A DNA stretch of 8,859 bases, from contig USLQ01000022.1 in the NCBI GenBank assembly GCA_900555545.1, positions 1 to 8,859 of the forward strand, in the 5' to 3' direction. Every line of letters starts with the position of its first letter. Position 1 is the stretch's first letter. The translations under genes were made by a program, and so were the position numbers. Under the pieces are notes generated by a model. It was not told the origin of the DNA. It made no database searches and worked only from the letters and a program-made list of their open reading frames with translations. This document shows, in pieces, positions 1 through 6,039 of the stretch. The stretch is from an uncultured Oscillospiraceae bacterium (GTDB taxonomy: Bacteria > Bacillota > Clostridia > Oscillospirales > Acutalibacteraceae).

Positions 1-4
1 CCAG

Positions 5-1390
5 ATGAGTGCGCCGCGTTTCTGGTTTGCCGTATGGGGGATGGGCCTGGCGGGTCAGCTCTGCTGGAATATTGAAAACCAGTGGTTTAACACATTTGTC
101 TATGCCAAGATATCCGGCAATGTAAACATCGTGACATGGATGGTAATTGTCAGCGCTCTGGTGACCACCGTATCCACATTCTTTTTTGGAACTATGTCGG
201 ACCGGCGGGGCAAACGACGGATTTTCATTTCTGCCGGTTATATTATCTGGGGTGTTACAACGATCATCTTTGGCCTGACCGAGTACACCCGCCAAAGCGG
301 TATTGGCGTATTAATCGCCTTGTCCGGTTTTCTGGTCGTGCTCACGGACGCGGTAATGAGCTTTTTTGGTTCTATGGGTTATGACTGCGGTTACAACGTC
401 TGGGTTAACGATTATACCACTGCTGGCAACAAGGGACAGGTCGGCGCTGCGTTGGCGGTGCTCCCGGTGCTCGGTACCGTGATCGGAACTGTCGTAGGGG
501 GCAGTCTGATCAACATCGGGAATCCCACGGTGGGGACGGATGCGTATAATCCGGCGCTGGATAACTATCAGCTGTTGTTCTGGGCAATGGGGATTTTTGT
601 GATTCTGATGGGCATTCTGTCTCTTTTCCTGATGAAGGATGCGCCGTACCTGAAACCGAACCGGCAGGGGAGCTTTGCACAGCAGTTTGTTGCAGTATTT
701 CGGTTCAGCAAACTGCGCGAGAACCCCAATCTCAAGGAACTTTTACTGGCCTGCATAGTTGTATGTGCATTTTTTATCCCGTTTAACTTCTATTTTGTGC
801 ACATGGGGAACTGGCTGATCTACGATATCGGCTTTACCACCGGAAACATGGGTCTGCTGGAGGGAGTGGCGCTTCTGTTGGCGTCCCTGGTGACGGTTCC
901 GTTTTCGAAACTGATCAATCGGGAGAAAATTCCACAGGTTGTACTGATCTCGGTATTGGTCAACGCCTTAGGCCTGATCCTCACATATTTCTTCATCCGG
1001 TCTCCCGAGGACGTGAATGGCGAGGTGCTCTTCTCCGCGCGAAACATCCCGGCGTTCCTGTGCATCTTCCTGATCGGTACAGGTTATGTGCTCATCATGC
1101 AGACGGGAATGATCTGGGTCCGGGGCCTTTTCCCCGAGGAGACCAGAGGCCAGTTGGAGGGACTGCGGGTTGTGTTTTTCACCCTGCTTCCGATGTTGAT
1201 TGGTACGCTTGTGGGCAACGCCATTATTAAGGGGACCCCGCAGACGGATGTAAAATACGATGTGTACGGCCATGTGATTGATATCCCACAGGAAAACCTG
1301 TTCCTGATCGCAGGAATTATGGTGCTGATCACGTTGGTGCCTCTGTATTTTGCCGCAAGGGAATACCGGAAACGGATCGGGAAAAAGTAA
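5..1390 (+). CDS. Major facilitator superfamily (MFS) transporter, start possibly upstream of window
   Basis: This is an integral membrane secondary transporter of 461 residues as read here, the usual size for a 12-helix MFS protein. Hydrophobic segments run along the whole length. The loop after the second helix carries a motif A-like signature, Gly62-x3-Asp66-Arg-Arg-Gly-Lys-Arg-Arg72, which is the best family evidence. A central hydrophilic stretch (about 211-245) separates two six-helix halves, and the C-terminus is short and basic. The substrate cannot be read from the sequence; a sugar or other small-solute symporter is possible. The ATG at position 5 is only four bases into the window, the preceding codon is open, and the protein begins almost directly with helix 1. 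The real start and ribosome binding site may therefore lie outside the window. A perfect inverted repeat lies 30 bases after the stop. The next gene is convergent, so this is the last gene of its transcript. Confidence 0.85.
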   Translation: MSAPRFWFAVWGMGLAGQLCWNIENQWFNTFVYAKISGNVNIVTWMVIVSALVTTVSTFFFGTMSDRRGKRRIFISAGYIIWGVTTIIFGLTEYTRQSGIGVLIALSGFLVVLTDAVMSFFGSMGYDCGYNVWVNDYTTAGNKGQVGAALAVLPVLGTVIGTVVGGSLINIGNPTVGTDAYNPALDNYQLLFWAMGIFVILMGILSLFLMKDAPYLKPNRQGSFAQQFVAVFRFSKLRENPNLKELLLACIVVCAFFIPFNFYFVHMGNWLIYDIGFTTGNMGLLEGVALLLASLVTVPFSKLINREKIPQVVLISVLVNALGLILTYFFIRSPEDVNGEVLFSARNIPAFLCIFLIGTGYVLIMQTGMIWVRGLFPEETRGQLEGLRVVFFTLLPMLIGTLVGNAIIKGTPQTDVKYDVYGHVIDIPQENLFLIAGIMVLITLVPLYFAAREYRKRIGKK

Positions 1391-1420
1391 AGACAGTGGG
1401 ATTCTTTGCAATTGTTTGAT

Positions 1421-1451
1421 GGGACCGGATCGCAGCAGCAGATCCGGTCCC
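1421..1451 (+). terminator. Perfect inverted repeat, probable terminator hairpin after the MFS gene
   Basis: An 11-bp perfect GC-rich stem (1421-1431 with 1441-1451) encloses a nine-base loop of three GCA repeats. The placement 30 bases after the transporter stop suggests transcript end or 3'-end protection. It is not a textbook intrinsic terminator: no U-tract follows directly, and the nearest T run (1470-1475) is about 18 bases further on. The loop GCAGCA can also pair with TGCTGC at 1458-1463, which gives a competing, weaker fold. Confidence 0.5.
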
Positions 1452-1587
1452 GTGTTGTGCTGCCGCCAATTTTTTGCCGGGCGCAGGGGTCGGCTGGTAT
1501 GATTTTTAAATTCAACCGCTCCCTTGGCCTGTGATTGATTGTTTCTCTGTGTGATGGAACGCTGCTGCGGCATTATCTACAAGTGCT

Positions 1588-1640
1588 GGGCCGGGAGTTT
1601 GTACCATTCAATAAGCCTCCCCCTTTGCAGAGGAAGGCCC
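1588..1640. repeat. Stem-loop between convergent genes, possible dispersed intergenic repeat or terminator of the phosphoesterase gene
   Basis: Positions 1615-1623 pair with 1630-1638 around a six-base loop. Read on the minus strand, all nine pairs form if two G-U wobbles are allowed; on the plus strand two are mismatched, so the structure fits minus-strand RNA. A five-base outer pair is also possible (1588-1592 with 1636-1640). The hairpin lies 24 bases past the stop of the minus-strand phosphoesterase gene and could end its transcript, although the following U-tract is weak. From memory, the minus-strand wording around the stem (GGGAGGCTTATTGAATGG) resembles a small hairpin element scattered between genes in many gut Clostridia. 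That resemblance is unverified. The rest of 1452-1661 shows nothing I recognise. Confidence 0.4.
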
Positions 1641-1661
1641 GCGCTTGTTTTAAACCCTCTT

Positions 1662-2357
1662 TTACTTTTTGATCGGCCGGCCGTCGATGGCCTCCACAAT
1701 ATTCCGGTAAAGCGAGATCTGGTTGGAGGAGACAAACTTATCCACATGCATACTGCCAAAATACCATTTGCTGTATTTGCACGTCTTGTTCAACTCGTCA
1801 AAGTAGGCGTTCAACGTCGTCAGCCGGGTGCCTATCCCCTCCGGAAGGTTCAGGAAACTTTTAATATTTCCCGGCGGCTCGTGGGTGAGGACGATATCCA
1901 CCGCGCAGCCGTGCTGCTCCAGATTCTCGGCTCCTTCCATCAGTTCTTGCGGATTTGGCGTCTCCTTCGGGGACCAGTTGTCGTTCTCCATGCGGATGTC
2001 CAAATCCGGACTCTCGCCGCCGCCCATGACAAAAAAAGTGACGTCCTCGATTGTGTAGATCTGCCCACGCATCAGATGGTAAACATTTCCTGCAATCTGC
2101 TGCACGTTTCCGCCGTTCCACTCTGTGATAGGGTATTCTTCCAGCATATCAAAGTTTTCATGCGTTCCGTCTAAAAAGCAGATGTTGTATTTTTTCTTGG
2201 CAAGGGCTTTCAGGTTCTTTTTTTCCCGCTTGCTCCCATCCCACAAAAAGCCGAAATCACCGCAGATCAGCAGCGTATCTCCTGCACGCAGCTGCTTCAG
2301 GCGCGGATCCTCAAAGCGTTCGATATCGCCGTGTGTATCACCGGTAACAAAAATCAT
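1662..2357 (-). CDS. Calcineurin-like metallophosphoesterase with altered metal-site residues
   Basis: This is a 231-residue soluble, single-domain protein of the calcineurin-like phosphoesterase fold, with no signal peptide or membrane segment. The motifs appear in the expected order: GDTHG (6-10), GDFGF (33-37), GTHEN (64-68), THEPP (158-162) and GSMH (201-204). The first-metal ligands Asp7, His9, Asp34 and His204 are present. Two usual second-metal ligands are changed: Asn of GNHE is Thr65, and the first His of GHxH is Ser202; His159 remains. I chose ATG at 2357 because the protein then begins directly with the first beta strand and catalytic motif, and an AGGGAGG site (2370-2376) lies 12 bases upstream. 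An earlier in-frame ATG at 2390 would add 11 non-conserved residues and place that site inside the gene. The substrate is unknown. The gene stands alone, divergent from the carboxypeptidase gene. Confidence 0.85.
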   Translation of the reverse strand: MIFVTGDTHGDIERFEDPRLKQLRAGDTLLICGDFGFLWDGSKREKKNLKALAKKKYNICFLDGTHENFDMLEEYPITEWNGGNVQQIAGNVYHLMRGQIYTIEDVTFFVMGGGESPDLDIRMENDNWSPKETPNPQELMEGAENLEQHGCAVDIVLTHEPPGNIKSFLNLPEGIGTRLTTLNAYFDELNKTCKYSKWYFGSMHVDKFVSSNQISLYRNIVEAIDGRPIKK

Positions 2358-2452
2358 GGATCTATGATGCCTCCCTGTAACGGACAGCATTTATGTAGAG
2401 TGAAGAGGCTTTTACAGTATTAAATGTTTCTGTTTATTTTTGCCTCCAATGC

Positions 2453-2461
2453 TGTTATAAT
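2453..2461 (+). promoter_or_regulatory. Extended -10 promoter of the D,D-carboxypeptidase gene
   Basis: TG-T-TATAAT is a perfect sigma-A -10 hexamer (2456-2461) with the TGN extension. The -35 region is only an AT-rich TTTATT (2433-2438, 17-base spacer), as is usual for extended -10 promoters. Transcription would start near 2468, giving a leader of about 24 bases. A GGAGAG ribosome binding site (2480-2485) follows, six bases before the ATG. The promoter of the divergent phosphoesterase gene must also lie in 2377-2450, but I see no convincing hexamers for it. Confidence 0.65.
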
Positions 2462-2491
2462 GTATTATACAATATTTTCGGAGAGATTGCC

Positions 2492-3952
2492 ATGAAATTT
2501 AATGTCAAAAAAGTATTTATTTTGATTTTTACGCTGGCGCTGTGTGTAACCGCCTGCACGGTACCGGTGTTTGCCGATTATAGCAGCAGCGTTCAGGGCA
2601 GTTATTCAGAGGCGTACTATGTTGTCAGCATGAATGATGACGCGACGGTCATTGCGGAAAAGAACTCCAATGTGCGCACCGCCCCGGCCTCACTGACCAA
2701 AATCATGACGGCTATCATTGCGCTGGAAAACTGTCCCGATTTGGATCACACCATGCTCACAGCCAGTCAGGAGGCAATCGACTCCCTGCTGGGGACGGAT
2801 AGTTCCATCATCGGGTTGGAGGCTGGAAATGTCCTCTCCATGCGCAAGTTGTTGGAGGGGTTGCTGATCCGCAGTGGAAACGATGCGGCGGTCGTAATCG
2901 CTGAGTATATTGGGAATCAAAAAGATGGCGGCGGTGTGAGCACCTTTGTCAATATGATGAATGAAAAGGCGGCAGCGCTTGGCTGTGTAGATACGCATTT
3001 TATGACGCCGCACGGCCTGGATACGGAGGGACAGTACACCACTGCACAGGATCTTGCCAAAATGGCGCAGTATGCCATCAACACGTTCCCTGTCTTTTCG
3101 CAGATTGTATCGGAAACTTATTACAAACTGCCCAATGAGGACGCGACGTTACCCAACACCAATTTTATGATTGTTCCAGCCTATTACAGCTATTATAATC
3201 CGTACGTAACAGGTGTAAAGACGGGCTCCACCGACGACGCCGGGCACTGTGTGGTCGCCACGGCTCGCAGTGGCGGCTACAACTATATGGCCGTTGTTCT
3301 GCGGTCTCAGTATGTGGATACGGACGGCGATGGCATTACTGAAAATGGCGCGTTTTTGGATGCCAACACCTTACTCAACTGGTGCATTGAAAACCTGCGG
3401 CTGAAAACAGTGGCCAGTACGCAGGAGATTGTGACGGAAGTCCCCCTGAAGTATTCCAATCAATCGGATTATCTACAGCTTGTCCCGGAGAACGATGTGA
3501 CGGCTCTCGTCCCCAGTCAGGGCGGAGCAGATGTGCCCACCGTACTGATCGAACCGGTTGAGGGGACGCTGCCGGATGAGGTCAAGGCCCCGGTGAAAAA
3601 AGGTGAGGTGATCTGCCAGGCGCGTGTGCTCTATGCCAATCAGGAGATTGCAACCGTCAATTTGGTGGCCGCGGAGTCCTATTCGCTCAGTCCGTTTGCC
3701 TTTGTAGGCAGCCTGTTCAGCACTGTTTTTCACTCTCTTGTATTCAAGATCATCCTTGTGATTGTGTTGCTTCTGGTGATTGCCTATATTATTCTGGTCA
3801 TCCGCTACAACCGGATTCGCAAAAAGCGCCGCGTTCGTCTCGTCAAGGGATCAGGTCCTGCAGAGGAGTACCGTGCCGCCCCCAGGACGAGTATCCCGAA
3901 CGGCGGCCGGATCCTGAAGCACAACAGGCGGCGCAGGCCCCCGAAGCGATAA
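2492..3952 (+). CDS. dacA: D-alanyl-D-alanine carboxypeptidase (low-molecular-mass penicillin-binding protein, peptidase family S11)
   Basis: The enzyme removes the terminal D-Ala from peptidoglycan pentapeptides outside the membrane and so limits cross-linking; penicillins acylate its active serine. All three S11 motifs are present with normal spacing: Ser67-Leu-Thr-Lys70, Ser128-Gly-Asn130 and Lys243-Thr-Gly-Ser246. Residues 1-28 form a signal peptide with a likely cut after VFA. The catalytic domain covers about 35-300, followed by a beta-rich PBP5_C-like domain (about 308-395). The tail differs from the classical amphipathic anchor: residues 415-437 are a strongly hydrophobic transmembrane helix, followed by about 50 very basic residues, presumably cytoplasmic. 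At 486 residues it is longer than typical DacA (about 380-440). The symbol is by family; dacB- or dacF-type paralogues cannot be told apart here. The gene has its own promoter and appears monocistronic. Confidence 0.93.
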   Translation: MKFNVKKVFILIFTLALCVTACTVPVFADYSSSVQGSYSEAYYVVSMNDDATVIAEKNSNVRTAPASLTKIMTAIIALENCPDLDHTMLTASQEAIDSLLGTDSSIIGLEAGNVLSMRKLLEGLLIRSGNDAAVVIAEYIGNQKDGGGVSTFVNMMNEKAAALGCVDTHFMTPHGLDTEGQYTTAQDLAKMAQYAINTFPVFSQIVSETYYKLPNEDATLPNTNFMIVPAYYSYYNPYVTGVKTGSTDDAGHCVVATARSGGYNYMAVVLRSQYVDTDGDGITENGAFLDANTLLNWCIENLRLKTVASTQEIVTEVPLKYSNQSDYLQLVPENDVTALVPSQGGADVPTVLIEPVEGTLPDEVKAPVKKGEVICQARVLYANQEIATVNLVAAESYSLSPFAFVGSLFSTVFHSLVFKIILVIVLLLVIAYIILVIRYNRIRKKRRVRLVKGSGPAEEYRAAPRTSIPNGGRILKHNRRRRPPKR

Positions 3953-3958
3953 GCGGTT

Positions 3959-3975
3959 GGTGCAAATTTTGCGCC
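3959..3975 (+). other. Short imperfect palindrome abutting the T-box promoter
   Basis: GGTGCAA (3959-3965) faces TTGCGCC (3969-3975) with one mismatch, which is a G-U wobble in RNA. It starts seven bases after the dacA stop and ends directly against the -35 hexamer. It could be a weak 3' end for dacA, but no T-tract follows, or a binding site for a regulator of the downstream promoter. Neither role is proven, and the repeat is short enough to be chance. Confidence 0.25.
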
Positions 3976-4004
3976 TTGACAAATACGTCAGGTGGTGCTA
4001 TGAT
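3976..4004 (+). promoter_or_regulatory. Strong sigma-A promoter of the T-box/ilvB/cimA transcript
   Basis: The -35 box is the perfect consensus TTGACA (3976-3981). After an ideal 17-base spacer comes TATGAT (3999-4004), one base from consensus, preceded by a TGC extended -10 element. Transcription should begin near 4011, just before the T-box leader. Such a strong promoter suits an operon whose output is set by attenuation rather than by initiation. Confidence 0.9.
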
Positions 4005-4010
4005 AAATAA

Positions 4011-4297
4011 AATTCCACATAAACAGGCAAGGACAGGGCCGAGTAGCTGGATTGGGCCGCGTACAGAGAGCCGCCGGATGGTGTAAGGCGGACGGGTTCC
4101 ACAGTGAAAATCTCCCTATCAGCTTTTAACCGAAAGCGTTGGCAAGTAGGGGCGACGGTTTTCCCTCCGTTATCGGGGCACGTATTCCGGCAAGAGCCAT
4201 GATACGATTGAGCGGCACAACAGGTGCAACAAGAGTGGTACCGCGGAGCAATGAGCGCCTCCGTCTCTTAAACGTTTTAAGAGACGGAGGCTTTTTT
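4011..4297 (+). promoter_or_regulatory. T-box riboswitch leader, probably isoleucine-specific, controlling ilvB-cimA
   Basis: This leader RNA senses uncharged tRNA and allows read-through when charging is low. The conserved T-box lies at 4232-4245; its UGGU (4236-4239) would pair with the ACCA end of a tRNA with discriminator A. The antiterminator is explicit: AAGAG (4231-4235) pairs with CTCTT (4265-4269) and CGGAG (4244-4248) with CTCCG (4259-4263), leaving UGGUACCG as the tRNA-binding bulge. Stem I shows the AGTA of the specifier loop (4042-4045), the AGAGAG element (4065-4070) and a CCGCC/GGCGG apical stem (4071-4075, 4087-4091). Its lower stem pairs 4032-4038 with 4114-4120, one mismatch. 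This places AUC (Ile, 4110-4112) in the specifier position, one free base above the stem. CUC (Leu, 4112-4114) overlaps it. Ile is preferred because the enzymes downstream make isoleucine. The identity as a T-box is secure; the amino acid is less so. Confidence 0.93.
4257..4297 (+). terminator. Intrinsic terminator of the T-box leader
   Basis: A perfect 16-bp stem (4257-4272 with 4276-4291) with a three-base loop is followed by six T residues (4292-4297). Its 5' arm contains both sequences needed for the antiterminator (4259-4263 and 4265-4269), so the two folds exclude each other. Without uncharged tRNA the terminator should win and stop transcription about 50 bases before ilvB. Confidence 0.95.
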
Positions 4298-4347
4298 CAA
4301 ACGAACTGCGGGAGATTTTTTGATTAGGGTCAGGGAGGATGTTATAG

Positions 4348-6027
4348 ATGGAAAAAACAGGTGCACAGATCATTGTTGAAGTACTGCTGGAGCAAGGGGT
4401 GGATACTGTGTTCGGCTATCCGGGCGGCTCCGTGCTCAATATTTATGATGCGCTATACGAGTACCGCGACAAGATTACCCATATTCTCACCGCACATGAA
4501 CAGGGCGCCTCCCATGCGGCGGACGGCTATGCGCGTGCCACCGGTAAGACCGGCGTTGTATTTGCGACTTCCGGCCCCGGCGCCACCAATCTGGTTACCG
4601 GGATTGCCACTGCATATATGGATTCCGTCCCCGTTGTGGCGATCACGGGCAATGTGGGCAGGGATTTCCTGGGGCGCGACAGCTTCCAGGAGGTGGATAT
4701 CACCGGGATCACCATGCCGATCACCAAGCACAATACGATTGTCAAAAAGATTGAGGATTTAGCTCCTGCCCTGCGCGAGGCTTTTCGTATTGCCAACACG
4801 GGACGGAAGGGCCCGGTGCTTATCGACGTGCCCAAGGATATCACCGCGGCTGTCACCGATTATGAGTCCTGCCCGCCTGCGCTCCCGGATCCGGCCCCAG
4901 CCGTTGATCCCGCCCAGATTACAGCAGCGGCGGAGGCCCTGTTAAAGTCCCGCAGGCCCGTCCTCTACGCGGGCGGCGGCGTTATCTCCGCCAATGCGTC
5001 GGAGCAGCTTGCGGCGCTTGCCCACAAATTTGATATACCGGTTGCCAATTCGATTATGGGATTGGGCAGCTTTCCGGAGGACGATCCCCTCTCGCTGGGT
5101 ATGATCGGGATGCATGGATCGCTTGTTGCAAACAGGGCGGCAGATGAGTGTGACGTATTGATCGCAGTCGGCGCCCGCTTCTCGGATCGTGTTGCGGGGA
5201 ACCGCCGTGCCTTTGCAGCTGGAGCTAAGATCGTCCATATCGATGTGGACCCCGCGGAGATGGGCAAGAATGTTGCGATTGATCTGCCCGTTGTCGGGGA
5301 TGCAGGAGCAGTCCTTGCCGCGCTTGCGCAAGCGCTTCCGCAGGGGAATCACAGCGCATGGCGCGCAGAGCTGGAGTCGATCCGTGCAGAAGGAGAAAAG
5401 CACTTGAAACGCGGCGGCTTGGATGGCTATATCGATCCGAGGGACGTCGTAGAGGCGGTAGACCGCCTGACTCCGGCGGACACCCAGATTGTCACCGATG
5501 TCGGCCAGCACCAGATGTGGGCGGCTCAGTACTATACCTATCGTCAACCGCGCACGCTCATCACCTCCGGCGGCCTGGGTACCATGGGCTTTGGACTTGG
5601 GGCGGCGATCGGTGCACAAATTGCAAACCCCGGTAAGCGTACCGTCCTTTTCAGCGGGGATGGCAGCTTTCATATGAACCTGAACGAGATTACCACGCTG
5701 GCCTCCTATCATGTGCCGGTGGTAGATATTGTGATGAACAATACGGTTTTGGGTATGGTTCGCCAGTGGCAGACGGCCTTCTACGGCAAGCGCTACTCCC
5801 AGACGGATCCGCACCGCAAAACGGATATCAAAGCGCTCGCCGAGGCCTTTGGCGTCAAGGGGATGGTTCTTGAAAGGCCGGAGGAAATTGAGACGACCTT
5901 ACAGGAGGCATTCGCGTACAACGGACCAGTTGTCATTGACTGCCGCATTGCGCCGGATCAGTCGGTCCTGCCGATGATTCCGCCCGGGTGCGGCGTGGAG
6001 GATATTATGGAGTCCATGGACTTCTGA
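4348..6027 (+). CDS. ilvB: Acetohydroxyacid (acetolactate) synthase, catalytic large subunit
   Basis: This cytoplasmic ThDP- and Mg-dependent enzyme condenses pyruvate with 2-oxobutyrate (isoleucine branch) or a second pyruvate (valine/leucine branch). At 559 residues it has the usual AHAS length and three-domain order: N-terminal Pyr domain with catalytic Glu51, central FAD-binding domain (about 190-330, including RFSDRV at 278-283), and C-terminal PP domain with GDGS (437-440) ending in Asn464-Asn465. The biosynthetic AHAS signature VRQWQ (471-475) and the tail PMIPPG argue against catabolic AlsS or other ThDP enzymes. An AGGGAGG site (4332-4338) lies nine bases before the ATG. The gene is first behind the T-box. 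No regulatory subunit gene (ilvN/ilvH) follows; cimA comes directly after, with its ribosome binding site overlapping the ilvB stop. The small subunit must be encoded elsewhere or be absent. Confidence 0.95.
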   Translation: MEKTGAQIIVEVLLEQGVDTVFGYPGGSVLNIYDALYEYRDKITHILTAHEQGASHAADGYARATGKTGVVFATSGPGATNLVTGIATAYMDSVPVVAITGNVGRDFLGRDSFQEVDITGITMPITKHNTIVKKIEDLAPALREAFRIANTGRKGPVLIDVPKDITAAVTDYESCPPALPDPAPAVDPAQITAAAEALLKSRRPVLYAGGGVISANASEQLAALAHKFDIPVANSIMGLGSFPEDDPLSLGMIGMHGSLVANRAADECDVLIAVGARFSDRVAGNRRAFAAGAKIVHIDVDPAEMGKNVAIDLPVVGDAGAVLAALAQALPQGNHSAWRAELESIRAEGEKHLKRGGLDGYIDPRDVVEAVDRLTPADTQIVTDVGQHQMWAAQYYTYRQPRTLITSGGLGTMGFGLGAAIGAQIANPGKRTVLFSGDGSFHMNLNEITTLASYHVPVVDIVMNNTVLGMVRQWQTAFYGKRYSQTDPHRKTDIKALAEAFGVKGMVLERPEEIETTLQEAFAYNGPVVIDCRIAPDQSVLPMIPPGCGVEDIMESMDF

Positions 6028-6039
6028 GGGGGATTGACA

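Noticed and set aside
1539..2174. Plus-strand open frame of 211 codons through the phosphoesterase gene
   Set aside because: Most of it is antisense to the phosphoesterase, which has clear motifs and a ribosome binding site; this frame has neither.
2546..2559. Lipobox-like VTAC (residues 19-22) in the carboxypeptidase signal peptide
   Set aside because: Six more residues lead to a good VFA signal-peptidase site, and the protein already has a C-terminal membrane helix; a lipoprotein anchor is not needed.
4339..4347. ATG-TTA-TAG mini-frame just before ilvB, resembling a leucine leader peptide
   Set aside because: The ATG starts directly against the Shine-Dalgarno sequence, too close for initiation. 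Regulation is already explained by the T-box.
4139..4373. Short open frames on both strands within the T-box leader
   Set aside because: They lie across conserved riboswitch structure and have no ribosome binding site. The leader acts as RNA.
4942..5814. Minus-strand open frame of 290 codons opposite ilvB
   Set aside because: It is a shadow of the ilvB coding sequence, with no family motif of its own.
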